Shown here in pieces: positions 7,464 to 15,910 of a stretch of 64,000 nt of DNA. Below the pieces are notes generated by a model. The model did not search any database. It saw only the letters and a list, made by a program, of their open reading frames with translations, and had not been told where the DNA came from. How positions within the stretch are numbered: position 1 is the stretch's first letter; every line of letters starts with the position of its first letter. A program made the translations under genes and the position numbers. Location: the NCBI GenBank assembly GCA_034679345.1, contig JAXDAY010000023.1, positions 62,001-126,000 of the forward strand, written 5' to 3'. This stretch comes from JAXDAY01 sp034679345. Its GTDB lineage: Bacteria > Eisenbacteria > RBG-16-71-46 > CAIMUX01 > VGJL01.

Positions 7464-9422
7464 ATGCTTCGGACGGTTCCTCCGATCTCCCGGGTCCTCT
7501 GGATCCTCATTGCATGCGTGGCCGCCTGCGAACCGGCGGTCGCGGCCAATCCCGTGCCCATCGGCAGCGCTGTGCTCATGCCCTCGGGCAGGGGGATCGG
7601 CAGCCTCGAGACGATCCGGATCGCGACGCGATGGGACTCCGCGGGGTACCGAATCGAGGCTGACTTCCGCGCGCTCGACGGAGGAGCAGGCGGCTCTCCG
7701 GCGATCCATGACTCCCTCAACGGAACCTATCTCATCGTCTACACCACGGGATCGATGGCCGACTCATCCGACACCTCGGGGGTCGTGATCCCGATCATGG
7801 CGGCCAACCCCTCCAATCCCGCGGAGAGCTTCACCGACAGAAGCCTCCAGGTCTGTCGAAACAGCGGGACTCCGATCCCTGTCCATCTGGAGACCTGGAT
7901 TCGTGACGGTCAGTCTCGCTTCACGCCGGGCGAATCGCTCATCGTGCGAACCAGGTGGATGACCGAGGGCGTGCAGAGGTTTCGGCCAAGCGCCGACTTC
8001 AGCCGTCTCGTCCCTGACTTCAGGGAGTTCGACCTGCGGGTGAATCTGATAAGAGACACCCTCGGAGTCTCGGAACACGAGATCGCCTTCAGGATCCCCG
8101 GCCAGGGCCGACTCGTGGAGGAATCCAACGGGATCCCCCTGGCGATCCTCGGACGCGACGCCCTCTGCAGCGAGGTGCGCTTCGAGGGTCTCTCGATCGA
8201 CCTTCGCACGAGCGGCGCGCCGAAGTTCTACCGAGGCTCCGTGCGGGCGCCGTCGGGGCGCGGCGTCCGCTCGTTCGATACCATCGAGATCGTGACCCAG
8301 TGGGATTCCACCACGGTGCGGGTGGAACCCGACTTCGCTCTCCTCGACGGCGGGGCCGGCGGCCTGGCATCCGTGCGCGACTCCACCGGCGGATTCCACA
8401 TCATCCGATACACCACCGGCGACATGGCGGGACTCCCCGACGAACGGGTTGTCGTCGCGCTGAGCGGCTTCAATGCGCTCGCCGACTCCGTGACCGATCG
8501 CTCGCTCGAGATCTGCCGCAACCTCGCCACTCCGCCTCCGACGCACCTGGGCAGCTGGACCCGGGAGGACCGCAAACGCTTCCGCCCGGGCGACTCGCTG
8601 GTCATCTTCTCCCGCTGGAGCCACCCGGCCGGTCTCCCCATCACCCTGGAGCCGCTTCTCTCGAACCTGATCGCCGACGGAGCGGGGCTTGCCGTCGCGG
8701 TTTCGCAGCGCGGCGTCGACACCTTCCTCGTCTCGATGAAGCTGCCGGCGAAGGATCGGCTCGTCCCGGACGGCCGCGACATCAGAATCGGCGTGGAGGC
8801 GCTGGACACGCTCTGCAACCGAGTCCGTTTCGACAGCCTTCTCATCGAGCTGGACACGACGCCCCCGTCGACGCCGCCGACATTCGATCCGCTCCCGCCG
8901 GAAACGAACGTCGCACTGATCCGCGTCTCCGGCACCGCGCCCGGCTCGAGTCGGGTCGCCATCGTCCGGGAGAATCTCTTCCGCTTCTACGCGCCGGTCG
9001 ATCCCTCGACCGAGCGCTTCGAGACGGAGCTGGAGCTGACGCCCGGGCGCAACCAGGTGGGAGGCTGGGGCGAGGACGAGCTGGGGAACAAGACGGTCAC
9101 GGCGACGAGCCAGATCGTCCGGCTCGTCGTCGAGCGAACGACCACCTACCCGACCCCCTTCCGTCCGAACGATGAGATCCTGGTGGGCGATTCCGGGGGG
9201 ATGACGAAGGTGGTCGCGCGGATCTACAACCTGGAGGGAGACCTCCTTGCGGAGATGGAGAAGGAGGGAGCATTCCTCGAAGCCCGGTTGACCTGGGATG
9301 GCAGGGACGCGCAGGGAGATCTCGCGGAACCCGGCTATTATCTCATGACGATTCGACGAGCCTCCGCGACGGGCAAGATCCACGAGGAGGTCTCCCCCAT
9401 GCTCTTTCGCGATGACGAGTAA
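7464..9422 (+). CDS. Secreted protein with two ~210-residue repeats and a FlgD-like C-terminus
   Basis: The 652-residue product begins with a signal peptide (MLRTVPPISRVLWILIACVA, cleavage near AVAANP). Residues about 35-247 and 257-463 are clear duplicates. Both contain PSGRG..S..TI.I.T.WDS, DGGAGG, YTTG.MA, TDRSL..CRN, and RF.PG.SL, and end with a CxxVRF segment. Each repeat has the same two cysteines. After a Pro/Thr-rich linker comes a beta domain and then a FlgD Ig-like module (TYPTPFRPNDEI, ARIYNLEGDLL, LTWDGRDAQGDLAEPGYYLM) of the type found at the C-terminus of secreted FCB proteins. I do not recognise the repeat domain. The gene overlaps the downstream barrel gene by 11 nt, suggesting a surface complex. 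Confidence 0.8.
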   Translation: MLRTVPPISRVLWILIACVAACEPAVAANPVPIGSAVLMPSGRGIGSLETIRIATRWDSAGYRIEADFRALDGGAGGSPAIHDSLNGTYLIVYTTGSMADSSDTSGVVIPIMAANPSNPAESFTDRSLQVCRNSGTPIPVHLETWIRDGQSRFTPGESLIVRTRWMTEGVQRFRPSADFSRLVPDFREFDLRVNLIRDTLGVSEHEIAFRIPGQGRLVEESNGIPLAILGRDALCSEVRFEGLSIDLRTSGAPKFYRGSVRAPSGRGVRSFDTIEIVTQWDSTTVRVEPDFALLDGGAGGLASVRDSTGGFHIIRYTTGDMAGLPDERVVVALSGFNALADSVTDRSLEICRNLATPPPTHLGSWTREDRKRFRPGDSLVIFSRWSHPAGLPITLEPLLSNLIADGAGLAVAVSQRGVDTFLVSMKLPAKDRLVPDGRDIRIGVEALDTLCNRVRFDSLLIELDTTPPSTPPTFDPLPPETNVALIRVSGTAPGSSRVAIVRENLFRFYAPVDPSTERFETELELTPGRNQVGGWGEDELGNKTVTATSQIVRLVVERTTTYPTPFRPNDEILVGDSGGMTKVVARIYNLEGDLLAEMEKEGAFLEARLTWDGRDAQGDLAEPGYYLMTIRRASATGKIHEEVSPMLFRDDE

Positions 9423-10368
9423 GGCGCGCTTCGCCGCGCTGGCGGCTCTGATCGGCGTCATCCATGCGCTCGCGGCGGCGGGCGTCGCGCGCGCGGAGAC
9501 GGCCGGCGCTTTCCCGGGTCTCGACCCATGGCCATCCTCGATCGCGCTCGGCGGGATCCCGATGGGACTGGGCGAAGGGGTCGAGGCGGTGCTGCAGAAT
9601 CCGACCGGGATGGTGGCCCGGACGGAGGCGCCGGGCCTCGCCTTCTCCCACGCCTCCCTCTTCAAGGGAGGCTTCGTCCGCCATCAAGCGGCGGCCGGCC
9701 TCTGGCCTCGACGCCCGCGGCAGCCGGTATGGACGGGAGGGACGGTGAGCCATCGCGAGGGTCCCGTGACCTCCGCCTTCGGTCTCGGGTTCACCAATCT
9801 CTCCGGGGACCTGCCCGGGGATGAGACCTACGGCGAGATGACCATCGCCATCGCCTACGCACGCCACATTCCCCTCGGACTGCGGAGCGGGGGGCGCCTG
9901 CGCTGGCTGCAAGCGCGAAGCACGGTGGATGGCTCGGGGGGCGCCGGCTATGCCCTGGATGTCGGGCTCGAGGGGACGATCGCCGGGATGCGGGTCGGCG
10001 GAGTCGCGCGGGCGATCGCCTCCGAGATCCGCTGGGACCGCTCGAGCGACGGGCCAATCCCGTCCGCCTTCGATCTGGCGATCGAGCGGCCGATCCTGCG
10101 CGGTCTGAAGCTCTATGGGGGAGCGATCCTCAGAGCCGACTGGAGCGTGCGGCGGGTGATGGCCGCCGCGGCCTGGACGATTCCGGGCTCGCCTCTCACC
10201 CTCCTGGCCAGCCCTGGGTGGAGGCAGAACGATCTCGAGGACGGATCCGACCTGTCGGCGGGCGCAACGATCCAGGTCGGGGCGTTCGAGGCCGCCTACG
10301 GGATGCGGAGCGGACCGGAGGGGCTCGGCGAGATTCACCGGTTCGGTCTCACCGTCGCCTTCCGCTAG
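9412..10368 (+). CDS. Outer-membrane beta-barrel protein (PorV/PorQ-like)
   Basis: The 318-residue product has a signal peptide ending near GVARAETAG. It then shows the PorV/UPF0164-like opening WPSSIALGGIPMGLGEGVEAVLQNPTGM (small Gly-rich turns and an N-P-A/T-G motif), followed by alternating amphipathic strands to a C-terminal phenylalanine-arginine (LTVAFR), consistent with a barrel. In other FCB bacteria PorV/PorQ-type barrels help secrete or anchor proteins with C-terminal sorting domains. The 11-nt overlap with the FlgD-terminated protein upstream supports a partner role, but this is inference. Confidence 0.7.
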   Translation: MTSKARFAALAALIGVIHALAAAGVARAETAGAFPGLDPWPSSIALGGIPMGLGEGVEAVLQNPTGMVARTEAPGLAFSHASLFKGGFVRHQAAAGLWPRRPRQPVWTGGTVSHREGPVTSAFGLGFTNLSGDLPGDETYGEMTIAIAYARHIPLGLRSGGRLRWLQARSTVDGSGGAGYALDVGLEGTIAGMRVGGVARAIASEIRWDRSSDGPIPSAFDLAIERPILRGLKLYGGAILRADWSVRRVMAAAAWTIPGSPLTLLASPGWRQNDLEDGSDLSAGATIQVGAFEAAYGMRSGPEGLGEIHRFGLTVAFR

Positions 10369-10413
10369 CCCGAGCTGGCGGCGACTCCGGCCGCGCGGCG
10401 CCGCGAGCCTTCG

Positions 10414-10442
10414 TTGTGCGTGCCTCCCCGCGGTGGTATCGT
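10414..10442 (+). promoter_or_regulatory. speA: Possible sigma-70-type promoter for speA
   Basis: TTGTGC (10414-10419) and TATCGT (10437-10442) are separated by 17 nt, about 100 nt upstream of the speA start, in the only sizeable gap before the gene. The match to consensus is partial and the lineage's promoter consensus is unknown. Confidence 0.25.
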
Positions 10443-10539
10443 CCTAAGCTGTTTCGTCGTCGGCCTGGTCGTGACCCGCGCCGCATCATTCATTCACCCA
10501 AGTCCGCAAGGGGGCGTCCCCCCGCATGAGGGAAACTCG

Positions 10540-12456
10540 ATGGAAGTTCCCTATGGTGTCTCGATCCCGGGGCTCTACGGCATCGAGAACTGGGGCAACG
10601 GCTACTTCGACGTCAACGCGTCCGGCCATCTCCTGGTGAAGCCGTTCCGGCAAGGGCCGGGCGTCGATCTCTACCAGGTCATCGAGGAGCTCCACAAGCG
10701 GAGGTGCAGCGCGCCGGTTCTCCTCCGGTTTCCGCAGGTCCTCGAGACCCAGATGCGCAACCTGCACCAGGCATTCCAGAGCGCCATCACGGAGTTCCAG
10801 TACGGGGCGCACTATAAGGGCGTCTTCCCGATGAAGGTGAACCACCGCCGGGACGTGCTCGAGGAGTTGCTGCGCGTCGGCAGCCGGTACGGATTCGGCC
10901 TCGAGGCCGGCTCCAAGGCGGAGCTCTACATCGCGCTCGCGCTGAATCAGCCTCAGGACAGCCTCCTGATCTGCAACGGCTTCAAGGACGACTCGTTCAT
11001 CGAGATGGCGCTGTGGGGACACCGGCTCGGAAAGAAGACCGTCATCGTCGTCGAGCAGCGCCGCGAGATCCAGAGCATCCTCAAGCGCGTCGATTCCCCC
11101 GCGGCGATGCCGATGCTCGGCTTGCGCGGCCGTCTCTACTCGCGCGGCAGCGGCAAGTGGGAGGAGTCCGGCGGCGAGACATCGAAGTTCGGCCTCTCCA
11201 CGGCGGAGATGATCGACTGCGTGCGCAATCTCAAGGAGCGCGGCCTCGAGAATCACCTGAAGATGCTCCACTTCCACATCGGCAGCCAGATCACCGACAT
11301 CCGGAAGATCAAGGCCGCCGTGAAGGAGGCGAGCCGCGTCTACGCGAAGATCCGCAAGATGAAGGTCCCGGTGGAGTACCTCAATGTGGGAGGGGGGCTG
11401 GGCATCGACTATGACGGTTCCCGCACGCCGTCGGATTCGAGCGCGAACTACACCGTCCAGGAGTTCGCGAACGACGTCGTCTACACGATCAGCGAGGTTT
11501 GCGACGCTGAGGACGTGCCCGTGCCGACGATCGTATCCGAGAGCGGTCGGGCGCTGACCGTCTACCACTCACTGCTCATCACCAATTGCGAGAATCGGGT
11601 CGACGAGATCGCCGCGGCACGCCTGGAGCCGATGAATGCGGAGACCGACAACCCGGTACTGACCGAGCTCTACGAGATCGCCCGCGACATCAGCGTGAAG
11701 AACTTCCGGGAGTACTACCACGACGCGATCCAGCAGAGGGAGGAGTTGTTCAGCCTCTTCAATCTCGGCTACCTGAGCCTCGAGGACCGCGGCCGAGGGG
11801 AATCGCTTTTCGATGCGATCTGCGAGCGGGCCCTGCGATTCGCGAAGCAAACCAACTACGTCAGCGACGAGTTCGATCTCTTGGAAAAGGCCCTGCGCAA
11901 GAAGTACGTCGCCAACTTCTCCGTCTTCCAGTCGGCCCCCGACTCGTGGAGCATCAACCATCTCTTCCCCGTCCTCCCGATTCACCGCCTGAACGAGTAC
12001 CCCAGCGAGCGCGGGATCCTTGTCGATCTGACCTGCGACTCGGACGGTCAGATCGACCACTTCGTGGACGTGAAGGACATCAAGGAGACTCTGGAGCTCC
12101 ACCCGACGATCAACGGGGGGGCCTACTATATCGCGATCTGCCTGCTCGGCGCCTACCAGGACGTCATGGGAGATTTCCACAACCTCCTCGGATGGGTGAA
12201 CGAGGCCCACGTCATCGTCGATGAGGGGGGGCGGCATCACGTTCGGAAGATCATCCGAGGCAACACGATCGAGGAGATGGCCAAGATCGCCGGGTTCGGC
12301 TCGGAGGAATTGCAGGCCGAGTTCGCCTCCCAGGTCGAGGCCCGGGTGCGGGAGGGCGTGATCACCGAGGCGGACGGCGTCGCCCTGCTCGAATCCTACC
12401 GAGGGCGCGCCCGCGAATCGACCTACCTCGGCCCAACGGGCAACGGAGGGGGCTGA
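10540..12456 (+). CDS. speA: Biosynthetic arginine decarboxylase
   Basis: This PLP enzyme makes agmatine from arginine for polyamine synthesis. The 638-residue product matches the family's usual length of about 630-660. The PLP lysine is in GVFPMKVNHRRDVLEEL (Lys99). Other motifs are GFGLEAGSKAEL, MLHFHIGSQITDI, YLNVGGGLGIDYDG, IVSESGRALTVYHS, and the catalytic-cysteine region VDLTCDSDGQIDHF in the second domain. The ATG at 10540 follows GAGGGAAACTCG; an open frame 42 codons longer is not supported. No agmatinase or agmatine deiminase lies beside it, so the rest of the route must be elsewhere. Confidence 0.96.
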   Translation: MEVPYGVSIPGLYGIENWGNGYFDVNASGHLLVKPFRQGPGVDLYQVIEELHKRRCSAPVLLRFPQVLETQMRNLHQAFQSAITEFQYGAHYKGVFPMKVNHRRDVLEELLRVGSRYGFGLEAGSKAELYIALALNQPQDSLLICNGFKDDSFIEMALWGHRLGKKTVIVVEQRREIQSILKRVDSPAAMPMLGLRGRLYSRGSGKWEESGGETSKFGLSTAEMIDCVRNLKERGLENHLKMLHFHIGSQITDIRKIKAAVKEASRVYAKIRKMKVPVEYLNVGGGLGIDYDGSRTPSDSSANYTVQEFANDVVYTISEVCDAEDVPVPTIVSESGRALTVYHSLLITNCENRVDEIAAARLEPMNAETDNPVLTELYEIARDISVKNFREYYHDAIQQREELFSLFNLGYLSLEDRGRGESLFDAICERALRFAKQTNYVSDEFDLLEKALRKKYVANFSVFQSAPDSWSINHLFPVLPIHRLNEYPSERGILVDLTCDSDGQIDHFVDVKDIKETLELHPTINGGAYYIAICLLGAYQDVMGDFHNLLGWVNEAHVIVDEGGRHHVRKIIRGNTIEEMAKIAGFGSEELQAEFASQVEARVREGVITEADGVALLESYRGRARESTYLGPTGNGGG

Positions 12457-12537
12457 AAATATCCCGGGAACCATCCGTCGACCGGAGGCGTATCAAGCAT
12501 CGGTCGTGGGAAGAGAGCGACCAGAGGCTGCGGGACC

Positions 12538-12565
12538 GGGCGCCCTTCGATACGAAGGAGCGCCC
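12538..12565 (+). terminator. Hairpin downstream of speA, possible terminator
   Basis: GGGCGC and CTTCG pair with CGAAG and GCGCCC around an ATA loop, with one or two bulged bases. GAAGTTCTT follows. The T run is weak, so this is a modest rho-independent candidate about 80 nt after the speA stop. Confidence 0.35.
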
Positions 12566-12615
12566 GAAGTTCTTAAACGGCGCCCGAACTTCCTGCAGAC
12601 GAGAGGGCCTTCAGG

Positions 12616-12996
12616 TCAGACGAGCTGCCGCTCGGCCCAGCTCCCCAGGAACGGCAGCCTCGTGCGATGGCCCCGGTAGGCCGAGGCGAGCAGATAGAGC
12701 CAGAGCACCAAGAGCAGGAACTTGTAGATCCCGAGCGCCATTCCATACAGGAATCCAAGGATTGGAAAGAAGGAGAAGAGCCAGAGCAACGCCCCCAGGG
12801 CCAGCGCCACCACGGTGGCGGCGATCGACTGCAGGCTGTGGAACTGGACGAACCGGTCCTCTCTCCTGAGAACGAGCAGCACCACTCCGCTGAAGGCCCC
12901 GAAGAGATAGGCGAGGGCGCCCTGGCGCCTCGATCTGGCGTCCGCCTCACCGAGAGAGCGCGCGTTGGGAGGAGCTTGCCGCGGGTCGGCGTCCAT
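12616..12996 (-). CDS. Small membrane protein, DUF4870/Tic20-like
   Basis: The 126-residue product has a polar N-terminus (RQAPPNARSLGEADARSRRQ) and then three or four hydrophobic segments (YLFGAFSGVVLLVL, IAATVVALALGALLWLFSF, FLYGMALGIYKFLLLVLWLYLLASA). The motif RREDRFVQFHSLQSIAA is typical of the DUF4870 family: a charged turn followed by F.Q.H..Q between the first and second helices. The function of this family is not known. It stands alone, with no clear ribosome site. Confidence in the gene is good, in the function none. Confidence 0.75.
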   Translation of the reverse strand: MDADPRQAPPNARSLGEADARSRRQGALAYLFGAFSGVVLLVLRREDRFVQFHSLQSIAATVVALALGALLWLFSFFPILGFLYGMALGIYKFLLLVLWLYLLASAYRGHRTRLPFLGSWAERQLV

Positions 12997-13029
12997 GCCG
13001 GTACGGTAGCACGGCCTCCGAGGCGACGC

Positions 13030-13124
13030 AGGTGGGGAATAGCGGAAGGGTCCGCCGGCTTACATGCCGGAGGACCCTTCAAGACGAGGCCGCTTGCCCC
13101 AGGTTCGATCCCCGGAACCCACCT
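13030..13124 (+). ncRNA. Candidate structured RNA with tRNA-like T arm (unidentified)
   Basis: The ends pair perfectly over 7 bp (AGGTGGG with CCCACCT). Inside, AGCGG (13041-13045) pairs with CCGCT (13090-13094), and this encloses a long hairpin: 8 bp (13046-13053 with 13072-13079), one G-A mismatch, then 5 bp CCGGC/GCCGG with loop TTACAT. Near the 3' side, CCAGG-TTCGATC-CCCGG looks like a tRNA T arm with one mismatch. The length is 95 nt. No canonical anticodon arm can be drawn: the hairpin loop has 6 nt, and there is no CCA. It could be a decayed or highly unusual tRNA, or another RNA. The strand is assumed from the T-arm orientation. Confidence 0.35.
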
Positions 13125-13450
13125 AGCCACGGTCGTGGGTCGACGGCGAATTCCGTTGAGCGAATCATCTGCAGGTTCGCAGCCCGAACCTGGAATCGGC
13201 AAGGCTCACCGGTCACGGAAGCAACCTTCGGTTCCGGCATTCGCCGGCGTCCGGATTGCGCTTCTGCCGGGGTTGGGAAACAGTCCGCTTCCGGCGAGCC
13301 TTACCGGTTTCGCTTGGGATTGAGAGCACGTGTCGTGCCATTACGCCGAACACTGACAGGAATTTCATAACTCGTTACGGGACAATGCATCTACGCCGCA
13401 ACCGCGGCCGCTCGCTGTGATCCTCCGGGAGGGTCTCGACGCGCGCCCAG

Positions 13451-13485
13451 CTCAGGCGCTGGCACCGCCGGTGCCAGCGCCTGAG
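13451..13485. repeat. Perfect 16-bp inverted repeat with 3-nt spacer
   Basis: CTCAGGCGCTGGCACC, then GCC, then its exact reverse complement. On the plus strand it is followed by CCCCTTTCG. It can form a very stable hairpin. No plus-strand gene ends just upstream, and the minus-strand barrel gene stops at 13694, about 210 nt away, so it could be a distant terminator for that gene or the 3' end of an RNA transcribed through the gap. Confidence 0.6.
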
Positions 13486-13693
13486 CCCCTTTCGTGCAAC
13501 AGGTTGAGAATCAATGAGATGACGATGCCACCCTCGGATCCGTCGCGCCGGTCCTGCCGATACCAGTTGGCTTTAGAGTTGGCGGATCGAGTGGGGGTGG
13601 GATCCATGCGATCGGCGCGACGAGCGCTTTCGGCCCGTCCTCACAGCGGGTTCCCGAGGAGGCGTCGAGGCGTCGCGGTCGGAGGGTGGCGCC

Positions 13694-15214
13694 CTAGAAA
13701 CTCATCGATGCGCTCAGGCGCAGCTGCGTGACTCGGCGGTCGATTTCGACCACGATCGATTCCTTGTTCAGAAAATCATCCCGGGGAATGTCGAAGTAGA
13801 AGCGATTGAACGTGTAGTCCGCCACCTCATAGGAAACGTCGTACCGGAGGCTCTTGGCCTCGAAAGCGAATCCGAATGCGAAGGCGGTCAGCCTCACGTC
13901 ATCGTCGTCCACCCACTCACTGGCCGGCAAGAGGACCTTGGTCGGCCTGCCTTCGATGATCACCGTTTCGGTCACCTCGGATTTCAAGTTCTGCATCGAC
14001 ATCGCCCCGGTGTGGAATCCAAGTCGGACCGGGAGGCCGATCCCGCGGAACGAGAAGTATCGGGCCTCGGCCCCGATGTGGAGGCTCGACACGTCGTGCA
14101 GCGGGAGGGAAGGATCCGGCTCCCGGCCGACGAACTCATCCCGGTACGTGACCTCGGTCTCCGACCAGTTCTGGATGTTGTACTCCGCAGCGAGCCTCAC
14201 TCGCTCCGTGACCGAGGCGCTCGCCCCCACGGAAAGGAGGCTTGGAACCTTCATGTCATAGCCCGCGACCCGGCCATAGGTGGCCAGGTCCGGGACATCC
14301 TCCCCGGTCGTGATCGCCATCGACGAGAATCGCCCCTTCGTGACCTCCAACGTGTAGGCAGGCGTGAAACGGACACCGACCGCCCCCAGCCCCTCCCTGC
14401 GAAACTGCAGCCCCAGATCGGTCGAGATGCCCGCATAGTCGAAATCGATGCTCGAGGCGCTCGTCGGCACCTCGGTGCCGGCCCCCGTGACGTGGACTTC
14501 GTTTCGCGCGCGCAACCGGCCGTTCAAGTAGTTGAGGTTGGCCCCGATAGACAGCTGGCTCGGAAGGAGATCGAAGGCTACGGTGCCCGCGATGGCATCG
14601 ACGCCGCCTGACTCCTCGCCCTCGAGCGCCATGGTGATGGGGAATCCCGAGGCCTCGGGCGTGACCATGTTAGCGACAATGTCTTCGGGATAGCAGACGT
14701 TCAGGTAGCGCCGGACGCTCACCGCGCCTGAGAGGGTCCTTCCGCCAGAGACCTGCGTAGCGGTTCCAGCTCCCAGCATGTTGTAGCGCAGGCCGGCGCC
14801 GAGATTCACCTCGTAAGTCCGCAACGAGAGCAGCGGAGCCCCCTCGACCTTGAACGTGTCGGGAAAGCCCGTCGTGGTTCCAGATGAACGAGTCCACTCG
14901 ATATCCGCGAAGGCGGCCGGACGACTCAGCGTGGCGAGTCCCGCCGGATTCCAGCCGACCGACTCGATGCCGGAGGCACCGGCGACATTTGCTCCGCCCA
15001 TGGCCCAACCCTGCGCCCCCGCGCGCGCTCCGACCATGTCCAGCGGGCGGAAGACCGCTGAGGGCTGCGCGTACTTCAGGGTCTCCAGGCCGAACGTCCC
15101 AAGGTTGATGCTCTCGATCTCGCCATCGGCCAAGGCGGGGGTCGACAGACCCAACGCCAGGATTCCGACGACGCCCGCGAAAAGAATCCCTGCGATTCGC
15201 TGAGGCCGCTTCAT
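13694..15214 (-). CDS. Outer-membrane transport barrel, OMPP1/FadL/PorV-like
   Basis: The 506-residue product has a signal peptide (MKRPQRIAGILFAGVVGILA, cleavage near PALADGE). It then has GARAGAQGWAMGGANVAGASGIESVGWNPAGLATLSRP, the Gly-rich N-terminal hatch pattern of OMPP1/PorV proteins. Alternating amphipathic strands run to a C-terminal aromatic residue (LRLSASMSF), as outer-membrane insertion signals do. FadL relatives pass hydrophobic substrates; the substrate is not predictable here. Its ATG overlaps the stop of the upstream lipoprotein gene by one base (TAATG), so the two are coupled. Confidence 0.8.
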   Translation of the reverse strand: MKRPQRIAGILFAGVVGILALGLSTPALADGEIESINLGTFGLETLKYAQPSAVFRPLDMVGARAGAQGWAMGGANVAGASGIESVGWNPAGLATLSRPAAFADIEWTRSSGTTTGFPDTFKVEGAPLLSLRTYEVNLGAGLRYNMLGAGTATQVSGGRTLSGAVSVRRYLNVCYPEDIVANMVTPEASGFPITMALEGEESGGVDAIAGTVAFDLLPSQLSIGANLNYLNGRLRARNEVHVTGAGTEVPTSASSIDFDYAGISTDLGLQFRREGLGAVGVRFTPAYTLEVTKGRFSSMAITTGEDVPDLATYGRVAGYDMKVPSLLSVGASASVTERVRLAAEYNIQNWSETEVTYRDEFVGREPDPSLPLHDVSSLHIGAEARYFSFRGIGLPVRLGFHTGAMSMQNLKSEVTETVIIEGRPTKVLLPASEWVDDDDVRLTAFAFGFAFEAKSLRYDVSYEVADYTFNRFYFDIPRDDFLNKESIVVEIDRRVTQLRLSASMSF

Positions 15215-15678
15215 TACCGCTCTCCTAGCAATAGGACGGCGACTGCCGCTGCGAAGGTCCAGAAGCTTGTGACGCCCAGCGTTCGACCGGCGTCGGTGCG
15301 AACCTGGTCGACGCGGGTGATGTCGCTTCGGAGCAGGAGCTTGTCGGGCGCCGATTCGGCGATCTCCATCCGGCTGTCCGCCGCTCGATCGACGACCATC
15401 CGAACCCCGGAGGATTCCTGGATGCGCACGAGATCGGTGAGGACGATCTTCTCTTCGGTCAGTTCACCGACCCTCGCGGTCCAACGGGTACCGGGCTCGC
15501 GGAACTCAACCTTCTTCCCCACATCGACTCTTCCCAGGATCTCCTCGCCATTGCGAAATGTGAGGACGACCTTCTGCTGGGCCTCGAAGGTCCGATCGGG
15601 CGACTCGACTCGCTTCGCGCAGCCGACCGCAATGACCAGGGACGAGAGCACGACCAAGAGCAGTGGCTCATGCTTCAT
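15214..15678 (-). CDS. Small lipoprotein coupled to an OMPP1-like barrel
   Basis: The 154-residue product has a lipoprotein signal (MKHEPLLLVVLSSLVIAVGC, Cys20). A small beta-rich domain follows (VVLTFRNGEEILGRVDVGKKVEF, WTARVGELTEEKIVLTDLVRIQES), an RNA-polymerase-associated-Sm-like or TonB-box-like strand pattern that I cannot assign. The C-terminus has a hydrophobic stretch SFWTFAAAVAVLLLGER that could be a membrane anchor. The ATG at 15678 has GGAG 9 nt upstream; the frame's earlier start has none. Likely a partner or assembly factor of the barrel encoded next. Confidence 0.7.
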   Translation of the reverse strand: MKHEPLLLVVLSSLVIAVGCAKRVESPDRTFEAQQKVVLTFRNGEEILGRVDVGKKVEFREPGTRWTARVGELTEEKIVLTDLVRIQESSGVRMVVDRAADSRMEIAESAPDKLLLRSDITRVDQVRTDAGRTLGVTSFWTFAAAVAVLLLGER

Positions 15679-15910
15679 GGAATATCTCCGAGGTCTTGAA
15701 TGTGACTTACTGGGAAGAAGGGAGGACACGGTTTTCACGCAGGATTCCCCCAAGCATCGCCTCCAACCCACCCCGCCCCGCGGAATCCCCGGCGAATTCC
15801 GGATCTCGGGCGCTCCAAAGGTCGGACTCTAGGCAATGGGGATGGCCCAGTCAAGGGGCGGCCCCGCACCGCCACGCCTCCCCAGACGCGCCCCGAGGGA
15901 TCGCAGACGC

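Larger units (their letters stand above)
12997..13693. other. ~700-bp gap with no convincing gene, rich in inverted repeats
   Basis: Open frames here look like chance frames: no recognisable protein, no good ribosome site, and they cross strong hairpins. Visible are a tRNA-like folded element (13030-13124), an 8-bp hairpin CAGGTTCG-CAGCC-CGAACCTG (13172-13192), a CCGGC-ATTC-type hairpin near 13235, and a perfect 16-bp inverted repeat (13451-13485). The part around 13,355-13,400 is less GC-rich than its surroundings. It may hold one long structured RNA or several small elements. The canonical tRNA, tmRNA and RNase P signatures I looked for are absent. Confidence 0.5.

Noticed and set aside
7764..9665. 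633-codon minus-strand open frame opposite the repeat protein
   Set aside because: The protein is low-complexity and matches nothing. The plus-strand gene has a signal peptide, internal repeats and a FlgD end.
13030..13124. Canonical tRNA gene, including selC (TCA anticodon)
   Set aside because: The T arm and end pairing are suggestive, but no 7-nt anticodon loop with a proper stem can be drawn, and CTTCAAG at 13077-13083 has no flanking stem.
12997..13693. tmRNA, RNase P RNA, SRP RNA or 6S RNA
   Set aside because: I looked for GATTCGAC, GAGGAAAGTCC and GGAAGGGAGCAGCC type signatures on both strands and saw none.
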